Assembly: GCA_019683695.1 (NCBI GenBank)
Contig: JADGHX010000020.1
Span: 1 to 42,896 of the forward strand
Source: Steroidobacteraceae bacterium
GTDB lineage: Bacteria; Pseudomonadota; Gammaproteobacteria; Steroidobacterales; Steroidobacteraceae
Length of the DNA: 42,896 bases
Reading direction: 5' to 3'
Shown here: positions 16,756 through 23,792 of the stretch, in pieces
How positions within the stretch are numbered: the stretch's first letter is position 1
Layout of the letters: each line of letters begins with the position of its first letter
Program-made: the position numbers and the translations under genes
The notes under the pieces: model-generated
What the model was told of the DNA's origin: nothing
Databases searched by the model: none
What the model saw: the letters and a program-made list of their open reading frames with translations, nothing else

Positions 16756-17319
16756 ATGATGTCAGCCATGGCAAGCGTGGGTGGGCAGGAGATCGACTGG
16801 GAGGCGGCGCTGATCCAGCGCGCGTCGAAGGGCGATGCGTCTGCGTTCGAGCGGCTTTATCGGGAGTATTCCGGGCGCGTGTACGCCCTTTGCCTGCGCA
16901 TGACGCGGGACGCCGCGCTGGCCGAGGACTGCACGCAGGAAACCTTCATCAACGCCTGGCGCGCGCTCGCGCGGTTCGAAACCCGTAGCGCCTTCGGCAC
17001 CTGGCTACACCGGATCGCCGTCAACGTCGTCCTCGGTCGCCGCCGCCGTTCCAGCTTCGGCGCGGAAGCCTCGCTCGAGTCGGACCATCTCGAAGAGACC
17101 GAGTGGGCGTTCGACACGCCGGTCGAGGAAAGCGAGATCGAGGACGCGATCGCCGAATTGCCCGAGGGCGCGCGGGACGTGCTGGTGCTCTCCGGCATCT
17201 ACGGCTACTCGCACGTCGAGACGGCACAGATGCTCGGCGTGGCCGAAGGCACCTGCAAGGCGCAGCTGCACCGGGCGCGAAAGCTCCTGAAGGAGCGGCT
17301 GAACGTGGAGATGAGCTGA
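16756..17319 (+). CDS. RNA polymerase ECF sigma factor
   Basis: A 187-residue sigma-70 family factor of the ECF type. Region 2 covers FERLYREYSGRVYALCLRM to the DCTQETFINAWRALARF and TWLHRIAVNVVL segments (core binding and -10 recognition). After an acidic linker (LESDHLEETEWAF), region 4 carries the -35-binding helix-turn-helix: LPEGARDVLVLSGIYGYSHV, then VAEGTCKAQLHRARKLLKE. The anti-sigma candidate begins 1 base after the stop, and a DUF4097 gene follows, the usual autoregulated layout. Start choices are ATG 16756, 16759 or 16768; 16756 was kept, but a short leader and weak ribosome-binding site leave this open. Confidence 0.93.
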   Translation: MMSAMASVGGQEIDWEAALIQRASKGDASAFERLYREYSGRVYALCLRMTRDAALAEDCTQETFINAWRALARFETRSAFGTWLHRIAVNVVLGRRRRSSFGAEASLESDHLEETEWAFDTPVEESEIEDAIAELPEGARDVLVLSGIYGYSHVETAQMLGVAEGTCKAQLHRARKLLKERLNVEMS

Positions 17320-17320
17320 A

Positions 17321-17908
17321 ATGGCAAATCCGAACGGCACCGACAGCCGCAAGAACCGCATTCGCTCGCTGCGAGAGCTGCCGCAGGATATTCCGCCGGC
17401 GCGGGACCTGTGGCCGGACATCGCAGCGCGCATCGAAAAGCATGCGCAGGGCGCGGATCATCCGTCGGTGGAGACCTCCCGCCGGCGGCCACGCCCCTCG
17501 CGCGTGCCCTGGGTGGCGCTCGCCGCAGCGGTCGCAGCATTGGCCGTCGGCGTTTGGGTGGGCCGCGCGCTGCTGCCTGCGTCGGGGGTTTCTGCGCCGG
17601 GCCAGCTCGCATCGAACGGCACGCAGCCGCTGCTGCCGGCGGCTTTCGTGAACGATCCGCGCTACATTGAAGAACGCAAACAGCTCGTGCAGCAGCTGGA
17701 AAAGAAGCTCGCCTCGCTGCCCCCCGAAACACAGAACAAGGTCAAAGCGAGCCTCGCGACGATCCGTCAATCCATCACCGACATCCAGGCCGCCCTGGGT
17801 CAGGACCCGGGTAACGCGCTCCTTCAGGAGCTGCTCGTCAACACGTATCAGGACGAGATGCGCGTGCTCGCAACCGTGAATCAAGCCCAACCGCGACAGG
17901 AGATCTGA
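17321..17908 (+). CDS. Probable membrane anti-sigma factor
   Basis: A 195-residue single-pass inner-membrane protein. The first ~60 residues are cytosolic and basic (LRELPQDIPPARDLWPDIAA resembles the N-terminal helix of anti-sigma domains), a transmembrane helix follows at about 63-82 (VPWVALAAAVAALAVGVWVG), and the periplasmic part has a coiled-coil-like region (PRYIEERKQLVQQLEKKLAS) and a helical tail. The zinc-binding HxxxCxxC motif of ZAS anti-sigma factors is absent. Function is inferred from its position one base after the ECF gene and its topology. It ends one base before the DUF4097 gene. Confidence 0.75.
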   Translation: MANPNGTDSRKNRIRSLRELPQDIPPARDLWPDIAARIEKHAQGADHPSVETSRRRPRPSRVPWVALAAAVAALAVGVWVGRALLPASGVSAPGQLASNGTQPLLPAAFVNDPRYIEERKQLVQQLEKKLASLPPETQNKVKASLATIRQSITDIQAALGQDPGNALLQELLVNTYQDEMRVLATVNQAQPRQEI

Positions 17909-17909
17909 C

Positions 17910-18800
17910 ATGCCCCGTCTTGCCCCAGTCACCGCCAGCCTGCTTCTCGCAGCCTGCTCATCGAGCTTCGCTGCCGGGAAAGTGTTCGATCGGAGCGCAG
18001 CGGCGGATCCGCAGGGTTCGGTCGAAGTTTCGAATGTCGCAGGCCAGGTCAGGATCATGGGCTGGGACAAGGCGGAGGTCGCCGTGCATGGCGAGCTCGA
18101 CGACAACGTCGAGCGCATCGAGTTTTCGAGCAACAAGGGTCGCACCGTCGTGAAAGTGGTTCTGCCTCGGAACTGCGGTAACGGCTGCGGGGCGGATCTG
18201 GAGATTCGCGTGCCGAAGCAGAGTGAGCTACGCGTGTCGACCGTCAGCGCTGATCTGCAAACGGAGAACATCATCGGCGTTCAGCGCCTGAATACCGTGA
18301 GTGGCGAGCTGACAGCGCACACCGCCGGTGCCAACTTCGATGGCCGGACGGTGAGCGGCGACCTGCGTGTGCTCGGCAACGGTGAGCCAGCCGAAACGCG
18401 AGTCGAAACCGTGAGCGGAAACGCCACGCTGCAACGCGTTGCGGGGCGCGTGGAAGCCACCTCCGTGAGCGGCGAACTGCACCTGGAGGTGGATCCTGCG
18501 CACAACGTGCGCCTGCGCACGACGTCGGGCGACGTCTCATTCCGGGGTCAGCTGACCGGCTCAGGCACTTTGGAGGCGGAATCCGTGAGCGGTGAAGTGA
18601 GGCTTACGACGCGCGCGCAGGAGGGGTTCGCGTACGAGGCCTCGAGCTTCAGCGGTGACCTGGACAACTGCTTTGGCGCCTCCGCCCAGTCCACCAGTGC
18701 CTTTGGCCCCGGCAGCCGCCTCAGCGGCTCGAGGGGAGAAGGGAAGGCCCGCGTGAGCGTGAAGACCATGAGCGGCGACGTGGAAATCTGCGACCGCTGA
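17910..18800 (+). CDS. DUF4097-family exported beta-solenoid protein
   Basis: A 296-residue exported protein. The N-terminus is a signal sequence (ASLLLAACSSSFAAG); LAAC at Cys16 could be a lipobox, making it a lipoprotein, otherwise cleavage after FAA is likely. The mature part consists of repeated beta rungs centred on a turn with the pattern [TS]xSG[DEN]x: VSADL, VSGEL, VSGDL, VSGNA, VSGEL, TSGDV, VSGEV, FSGDL and MSGDV, about nine in 170 residues. This is the DUF4097 (putative adhesin-like) pattern, probably a right-handed beta-solenoid. There are two Cys pairs (NCGNGC; NCFG and EICDR). It is third in the ECF operon and so is probably an envelope-stress output or input. Its molecular role is unknown. 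Confidence 0.85.
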   Translation: MPRLAPVTASLLLAACSSSFAAGKVFDRSAAADPQGSVEVSNVAGQVRIMGWDKAEVAVHGELDDNVERIEFSSNKGRTVVKVVLPRNCGNGCGADLEIRVPKQSELRVSTVSADLQTENIIGVQRLNTVSGELTAHTAGANFDGRTVSGDLRVLGNGEPAETRVETVSGNATLQRVAGRVEATSVSGELHLEVDPAHNVRLRTTSGDVSFRGQLTGSGTLEAESVSGEVRLTTRAQEGFAYEASSFSGDLDNCFGASAQSTSAFGPGSRLSGSRGEGKARVSVKTMSGDVEICDR

Positions 18801-18884
18801 GCGCGGCGGCCGCGCCCGGAAAATTGCTTTGTCAATGCTCTCGGGCGTAGCCGTTACCGTATGCCCCACGTCAAATGATGGCAC

Positions 18885-18909
18885 CCCGCGCACGATGATC
18901 GTGCGCGGG
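18885..18909. repeat. Perfect 12-bp inverted repeat
   Basis: CCCGCGCACGAT (18885-18896) pairs perfectly with 18898-18909 around a single central base; with one bulge the stem extends by four more pairs (GCAC at 18881-18884 with GTGC at 18911-18914). No T-tract follows. It could be a dimeric-protein binding site, or a 3-prime hairpin of the DUF4097 transcript, whose stop is 84 bases upstream. Confidence 0.7.
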
Positions 18910-18993
18910 CGTGCGGGGCCGCTCCATCAGCGCCCGCAAAGCGCGGCGCAACACCGCCGACGAGAAGCTCGCAAACTCCGCAAGTAACTGTTC

Positions 18994-19165
18994 CGAAAGG
19001 GAAGTCTCCCTTTCGAGTGCAATGGCACGGCCATTGCATTTCCGGGCTTGCGGACGTCGCCTCTACGTCCGCAAGGGTGGACCCCCGTGAAGGGTCAACC
19101 AGGCAACGCCGCCGGTCGCAGCTCGTGACCCCCTCGCGAAACTTTGCGGCCGGCGGCGTCTTTTT
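18994..19165 (+). ncRNA. Candidate structured noncoding RNA with intrinsic terminator
   Basis: Five adjacent hairpins are visible on the plus strand: (1) 18994-19002 with 19007-19015, 9 bp, loop AGTC; (2) 19018-19026 with 19030-19038, 9 bp, loop ACG; (3) 19047-19057 with 19065-19075, 11 bp, 7-base loop; (4) 19076-19084 with 19092-19100, 8 of 9 pairs; (5) 19106-19120 with 19145-19159, 15 pairs with one G-U, followed by CTTTTTC. Tight packing, with gaps of 0 to 8 bases, ending in a terminator suggests a stable RNA of about 175 bases or a long leader. It does not match the tmRNA, SRP RNA, RNase P, 6S or common riboswitch consensus patterns that I know. The 5-prime end is not determined. Confidence 0.5.
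19106..19165 (+). terminator. Intrinsic terminator ending the hairpin array
   Basis: Stem 19106-19120 with 19145-19159 (14 Watson-Crick pairs plus one G-U), 24-base loop, then CTTTTT at 19160-19165. It is 375 bases before the peptidase start, so it separates that gene from transcription entering from the left unless read-through is regulated. Confidence 0.65.
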
Positions 19166-19540
19166 CTCGGCTTCGGGCACTCACCAGAATCTGTCAGATC
19201 ACTGCGGGGCGCTGCCTGCGTTGAGACGAGGCGCATACAAGACGAGCGCGACACCAGTTACCGTCAGGAATCGCGCTTCTTGCCAGTGCGCGTGTATCCT
19301 CGCGCCCCGCAGCCGCAAGAAGGCGGCTTGCGGTGTTGTGCACGCCCAGGAAACCAACACGGACGTACAACAGGCAGAGCACCACCTTCGTTTTCGGAGC
19401 AGGATGCTCGCGTCCAACCGTGCAGCCCGGCGAACGCACGGTGGGCCCACAAGGCTCGATCCGCGGTGCCGGCAAGCGAAGGCGTTATTCGGAAAATCGC
19501 CGCACGCGATTTTCACAGTGAACTCGGAGAGGAACATTTC

Positions 19541-22279
19541 GTGAAGAAGGCGATCCTCGCACTGACCCTGATTCTGGTATCGGTCACCGCCGTCGCGTCG
19601 GCCGACCTGCCCGAGATCGACATTCCCTACACGAAGTACGTGCTGCCGAACGGGCTGCGCCTCATCGTTCACGAGGATCACAAGGCCCCGATCGTGGCCG
19701 TCAACGTGTGGTACCACGTGGGCAGCAAGGACGAGCGGCCCGGCCGCACCGGGTTTGCGCACCTCTTCGAGCATCTGATGTTCAACGGCTCGGAGAATCA
19801 CAACGACGAGTTCTTCCGGCCGCTCGAGCCCGCCGGCGCCACGAAGATGAACGGCACCACGTGGCTCGACCGCACGAACTACTACCAGAACGTTCCGGTC
19901 AGCGCGCTCGACCTCACGTTGTGGCTCGAGTCCGACCGCATGGGCCACCTGCTCGGGGCCATCGATCAGAAGAAGCTCGACGAGCAGCGCGGCGTCGTGC
20001 AGAACGAGAAGCGGCAGGGCGAGAACCAGCCCTACGGCAAGGTGGACGAGATCATCGCCGCCAACACGTATCCCGCCGGCCACCCGTACTCGTGGGAAAC
20101 CATCGGCTCGATGGAGGATCTGAACGCCGCATCGCTCGAGGACGTGAAGGAGTGGTTCCGCACGTACTACGGCGCGGCGAACGCGGTGCTCGTGCTGGCG
20201 GGAGACATCACGCCCGAGGAAGCGAAGAAGAAGGTCGAGTATTACTTCGGCGACATCGGTCCCGGGCCCGTGCTCAAGCACCAGAAGGCCTGGATCGCGA
20301 AGATGAGCGGCGAGAAGCGCGCCGTGCTCCAGGATCGCGTGCCCCAGGCGCGCATCTACAAGACCTGGAACATCCCGGGATTCGCCACGCGCGACTTTGC
20401 GCTGCTCGACCTCACCTCCGACATTCTCGCGAACGGCAAGAACAGCCGGCTCTACAAGCGGCTCGTTTACGAGGATCAGATCGCCACGTCGGTGCAGGCG
20501 GGTGTCGGGCCCTTCGAGATCGGCTCGCAACTGCAGATCATCGCCACCGTGAAGCCCGGCGGAGACGTGCGCGCGGTGGAGAAGGCGCTTGATGAGGAGC
20601 TGGAGAAGTTTCTGCGCAAAGGCCCCACGGCAGCCGAGCTGGAGCGCGTGCGCACGGCCGGATATGCGAGCTTCGTGCGCGGCCTGGAGCGCATCGATGG
20701 CGCCGGCGGCAAGTCGTTCATCCTGGCCCAGAGCGAGGTGTACGGGGGCTCGCCGGACTTCTACAAGCAGCAGTGGCGCTGGGTCAACGAGGCCACGCCG
20801 AAGGACGTGCAGAACGTCGCGAAGCAGTGGCTCTCGGATGGCGTCTTCGTGCTCGAAGTGCAGCCGGTGCCCGAGTACAAGGTGGCCTCCACGGGAGCCG
20901 ACCGCAGCAAGCTGCCCCCCGTAGGCACGCCGCCGGATCTGACTCTGCCGCCCCTCCAGCGCACCACGCTGTCGAACGGGCTGAAGGTGGTGCTGGCCGA
21001 GCGGCACAACGCGCCGGTCGTGGATGCCACGCTCATCATCGATGCGGGCTATGCGGCTGACAGTCTCGCGACGCCCGGTACGGCGAAGCTCACCTTCGCC
21101 ATGCTGGACGAGGGCACGAAGAAGCGCACGGCGCTGGAGATTGCCGAGCGCGCGGAATTGCTCGGCGCACGGCTCGGTGCGGGGTCATCGCTCGATACCT
21201 CGTTCCTTGGCGTGAATGCCATCACCAACAAGCTCGAGGAATCGCTGGAGCTGTTCAGCGACGTGCTGCTGAACCCCACGTTCCCGCAAGCGGACTTCGA
21301 TCGGCTGAAGGCGCAGACCCTCGCAGCCATTCAGCAGGAGCAGACGCAGCCGCAGGGCATCGCGCTTCGCCTGTTCCCGAAGCTGGTCTACGGAGAGGGG
21401 CACGCCTACTCGAATCCCTTCTCGGGCAATGGCACGGCAGAGGCCGTTTCCGCGCTTCAACGCTCGGATCTGGAGACCTTTCACAAGCGCTGGATTCGCC
21501 CGGACAACGCCACGCTGCTCATCGTCGGCGACACCACGCTCGAGAGCATCGTGCCGTTGCTCGAAAAATATCTGGGCAGCTGGAAGGCTCCGGACGAGTC
21601 GCTGCCGAAGAAGAACATCGCGCCGGTGCCGCAGCAGACGAAGCCCCGCGTGTTCCTCGTTAACCGTACGGGCGCGGAGCAGTCGCTCATTCTCGCGGGC
21701 TATGCCGGTCCGCCCCGCTCGGATCCGGACTACATTGCGCTCGAGACCGTGAACACGATTCTCGGCGGCAACTTCGTCTCGCGACTCAACATGAATCTGC
21801 GCGAGGAAAAGCACTGGTCGTATGGCGCGCGGAGCGGGTTGTCTCCGGCTGAAGGGCAGGGGCCGTTCCTCGTGCGCGCGCCGGTGCAGACGGACAAGAC
21901 CGCCGAGGCCATGCAGGAAACGCTCAAGGAGCTGAAAGACTTTCTCTCGGGCCGCCCGCCGACGGAAGCGGAGCTTGCATTCGCGCGCGACAGCCTCGTG
22001 CTGACGCTACCGGGCGCCAACGAGACCTCGGACGGCGTTGCGGGTTCTTATGCGGAAGTTCTCATGTACGGCCTCAAGGATTCGTACTGGAACGACTACG
22101 TGGATGTCGTGCGGTCCCTGACGCCCGCACAGATCTCGGCCGCGGCACAGAAGCTCATCCATCCGGATGCGCTCACGTGGGTGATCGTCGGCGACCTCGA
22201 GAAGATCGAGGAGCCCGTGCGCAAGCTCGGGTTCGGCGAAGTGAAGGTGCTCGACACCGAGGGCAACGTGCTGCGATGA
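19541..22279 (+). CDS. Two-domain M16 zinc metallopeptidase, exported
   Basis: A 912-residue periplasmic peptidase of the M16 (pitrilysin) family. The N-terminus is a signal peptide (KKAILALTLILVSVTAVASA). The first half holds the inverted zinc site HLFEHLMF (His74, Glu77, His78) with the third ligand probably Glu156 in QNEKRQGEN, about 77 residues on, and an M16C-type domain after it. The second half begins near LQRTTLSNGLKVVLAERHNA and repeats the fold without HxxEH, as in the non-catalytic partner halves; RxxxY-type substrate residues occur (REEKHWSYGARS). Start GTG 19541 is chosen because GGAGAGGAAC lies just upstream and it gives a clean signal peptide; the frame continues upstream in unlikely sequence. 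Substrates are unknown. Confidence 0.93.
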   Translation: MKKAILALTLILVSVTAVASADLPEIDIPYTKYVLPNGLRLIVHEDHKAPIVAVNVWYHVGSKDERPGRTGFAHLFEHLMFNGSENHNDEFFRPLEPAGATKMNGTTWLDRTNYYQNVPVSALDLTLWLESDRMGHLLGAIDQKKLDEQRGVVQNEKRQGENQPYGKVDEIIAANTYPAGHPYSWETIGSMEDLNAASLEDVKEWFRTYYGAANAVLVLAGDITPEEAKKKVEYYFGDIGPGPVLKHQKAWIAKMSGEKRAVLQDRVPQARIYKTWNIPGFATRDFALLDLTSDILANGKNSRLYKRLVYEDQIATSVQAGVGPFEIGSQLQIIATVKPGGDVRAVEKALDEELEKFLRKGPTAAELERVRTAGYASFVRGLERIDGAGGKSFILAQSEVYGGSPDFYKQQWRWVNEATPKDVQNVAKQWLSDGVFVLEVQPVPEYKVASTGADRSKLPPVGTPPDLTLPPLQRTTLSNGLKVVLAERHNAPVVDATLIIDAGYAADSLATPGTAKLTFAMLDEGTKKRTALEIAERAELLGARLGAGSSLDTSFLGVNAITNKLEESLELFSDVLLNPTFPQADFDRLKAQTLAAIQQEQTQPQGIALRLFPKLVYGEGHAYSNPFSGNGTAEAVSALQRSDLETFHKRWIRPDNATLLIVGDTTLESIVPLLEKYLGSWKAPDESLPKKNIAPVPQQTKPRVFLVNRTGAEQSLILAGYAGPPRSDPDYIALETVNTILGGNFVSRLNMNLREEKHWSYGARSGLSPAEGQGPFLVRAPVQTDKTAEAMQETLKELKDFLSGRPPTEAELAFARDSLVLTLPGANETSDGVAGSYAEVLMYGLKDSYWNDYVDVVRSLTPAQISAAAQKLIHPDALTWVIVGDLEKIEEPVRKLGFGEVKVLDTEGNVLR

Positions 22280-22351
22280 GCTGAAACACCCGTGGCCGGG
22301 CGTGCCCCGGATGTGGCGTACGCCCGCAGCCCGGCGGCCTATCGGTGTGGT

Positions 22352-22445
22352 CGAGCACCGGCAGACCCTTGCCCGTGCTCACCAACGTGCTGCTTTTCGC
22401 GCGGGACCGGCACGCGAGCACACGGGCAATGCGTTCCGGTGCTCG
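22352..22445. repeat. Long nested hairpin at a convergent junction
   Basis: Three nested arms: CGAGCACCGG 22352-22361 with 22436-22445 (10 bp, perfect), TTGCCCGTG 22369-22377 with 22421-22429 (9 bp, perfect, extended by CTC/GAG with a 2-base bulge), and CGTGC 22386-22390 with 22410-22414. It sits between the ends of the peptidase gene and the opposing SnoaL-like gene. TTCTTTTCC follows on the plus strand at about 22455. It is likely a two-way terminator or a decayed mobile palindrome. Confidence 0.6.
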
Positions 22446-22466
22446 CAGCCGCCTCGTTCTTTTCCG

Positions 22467-23252
22467 TTATTTCCAGTACTTGCCCGTCACCGGGTGCGGG
22501 TAATGGAACGGCACCACCCGCGTGTTCGGCCAGGTGGGCGGCACCGACTCGAGCAGCTCATCGGGGCCGCGCGGATCCTCGGGGAAGCACTTCCTGAGCG
22601 GCGCAAGGTGCACACCGCTCTTCGCCCAGCCGGGCGCGTAGTCCGCCTGCCAGAGCATGTTGTAGTTGAGCCGGCGGATCTTCCAGACGCCGTTCTCCTT
22701 CACGTATTCGTTCTCGTGGATGCCGCCTTCCCAGCACTGATCCGGGAAGTGGGGAATGCGTTCCGTCTTGCTCTCATGCTGGCCGGCAAGCATCAGACAC
22801 CGGAAACGCCCCTTTGCGCTCTTCCCGTCCGGTGAGATGTCCACCACGTCCTGCAGCATCAGGTGGTCCAGCAGGAAACCGTACACGGGGCCGTTGTGCC
22901 CCTTCGTGAAGTGATTGCGGAACCACTCGCAGTACAGGCGCTTCACGCCCGCCTTGCCCTTGTACAACCCGTTCAGGAAGACGACTTCGCCGTTTTCGGC
23001 GAACAGGTCGCAGGCCTCGTCATAGAGGCACATGTCGATGTAATAGCCGTACTTGAAGTGAAGCGTGCGCACGGCATGGATGTCTTCGAGCGTCCGCACC
23101 TGGCGTGACAGTTCCTCCACCTTGCGCAGCAGAGTCCGATCCGCGCTGCTGCGGCTCGCGGCCTTTGTCACGCGCTTTGCGGATGCCTTGCGTGAGGGCG
23201 CTCTCGCGGATCTGGCGGCAGGCCTGCGTGTGCCGGTCTTTGATCTGGCCAT
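22467..23252 (-). CDS. SnoaL-like (NTF2-fold) protein with basic N-terminal tail
   Basis: A 261-residue protein. The first ~42 residues are a Lys/Arg/Ala/Ser tail (RPAARSARAPSRKASAKRVT) like histone-H1-type or nucleic-acid-binding tails. A short heptad-like helix follows (LLRKVEELSRQVRTLEDIHA), then an NTF2/SnoaL-like alpha+beta domain: HFKYGYYIDMCLYDEACDLF, AENGEVVFLNGLYKGKAGVK, and later VWKIRRLNYNMLWQADY. Such domains occur in aromatic-ring dioxygenase subunits, ketosteroid-isomerase-like enzymes and dehydratases; the catalytic residues are not assignable here. ATG 23252 has GAGGGGGG just upstream. The gene stands alone and is convergent with the peptidase. Function unknown. Confidence 0.8.
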   Translation of the reverse strand: MARSKTGTRRPAARSARAPSRKASAKRVTKAASRSSADRTLLRKVEELSRQVRTLEDIHAVRTLHFKYGYYIDMCLYDEACDLFAENGEVVFLNGLYKGKAGVKRLYCEWFRNHFTKGHNGPVYGFLLDHLMLQDVVDISPDGKSAKGRFRCLMLAGQHESKTERIPHFPDQCWEGGIHENEYVKENGVWKIRRLNYNMLWQADYAPGWAKSGVHLAPLRKCFPEDPRGPDELLESVPPTWPNTRVVPFHYPHPVTGKYWK

Positions 23253-23405
23253 GAATTCCCCCCTCGGATGTGGTCACGGACGGCGCACGCGATCATATCG
23301 ACAGCCGCGAACGCGGGTCACTGGAATGCCCTCCGCCTCCAGCATCTCGTCGTACGGCCGTGCGGGTGTGTACGGTGTCGGCATGGCGAAACCAGGCAAG
23401 GCGGA

Positions 23406-23496
23406 TGTGCAGAGGTGCCGGGTCAGGGGATTTCGGAGCAGCGAATCCCGGCGGGCCGGGTCGGGCCGAAATGGCCGGACCCGGCACCTCTGCACA
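23406..23496. repeat. REP/MITE-like palindromic element
   Basis: A perfect 19-bp inverted repeat, TGTGCAGAGGTGCCGGGTC at 23406-23424 and its complement at 23478-23496. Inside it a second stem pairs 23430-23436 (ATTTCGG) with 23466-23472. The unit is about 91 bases and lies between divergent genes. The GAGGTGCCGGGTC core resembles repeats mobilised by REP-associated transposases. No other copy or transposase is in the window. Confidence 0.65.
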
Positions 23497-23671
23497 CCCT
23501 CGCCTCTATTTCAGTCATTGGAAATGTCGCGCGCGGCTACTTTCCCGGGCAGAAATGCGAATGCCGTGCCAGCTTCGCCCACGTAGCCGCTTCAACGAGT
23601 TACATCCGGCGCGCGCGGCGCTGCCTCAGGCGGGTGCAGCACGCGCACGGCCACGGTGCACGCATGCGCAT

Positions 23672-23680
23672 TGCTAGAAT
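23672..23680 (+). promoter_or_regulatory. Extended -10 promoter candidate for asmA-mutY-yggX
   Basis: TGCTAGAAT has the TGn extension and a near-consensus -10 hexamer (TAGAAT at 23675-23680). No good -35 is present, as is tolerated in extended -10 promoters. It would give a leader of about 105 bases before GTG 23793. Confidence 0.35.
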
Positions 23681-23792
23681 CGCGCACGCCTCGCCGGCTG
23701 CACGGCCCTGGGTGCGCGCAAGCGCCTTTGCTCGCCAGATTCGGATTCGGTGCCGTGAGGCCAGTGTGTCGGGAATGAGCGGAAACATCTAA

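Larger units (their letters stand above)
18801..19540. other. Gene-free structured stretch before the M16 peptidase
   Basis: 740 bases without a credible gene. It holds a strong inverted repeat (18885-18909), five consecutive hairpins (18994-19159) ending in a T-tract, and another stem with a one-base bulge (19308-19316 with 19323-19332). An open frame joined to the peptidase (from 19280) reads as low-grade shadow sequence. No clear promoter for the peptidase was recognised. Confidence 0.6.
23253..23792. other. Gene-free stretch upstream of asmA
   Basis: 540 bases without a credible gene; the open frames here have no family features. It contains the palindromic element at 23406-23496 and an extended -10 promoter candidate at 23672-23680 facing asmA. 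Confidence 0.55.

Noticed and set aside
18994-19165. Guanidine-II (mini-ykkC) riboswitch
   Set aside because: One loop contains ACG, but the two paired ACGR tetraloops required by that class are not present.
19280-19540. Upstream extension of the M16 peptidase by 87 codons
   Set aside because: The extension has no signal sequence or family similarity, while GTG 19541 has a good ribosome-binding site and yields a proper signal peptide.
23268-23792. Hypothetical coding frames in the region before asmA
   Set aside because: They read through the palindromic repeat and lack codon bias, start signals and family features.
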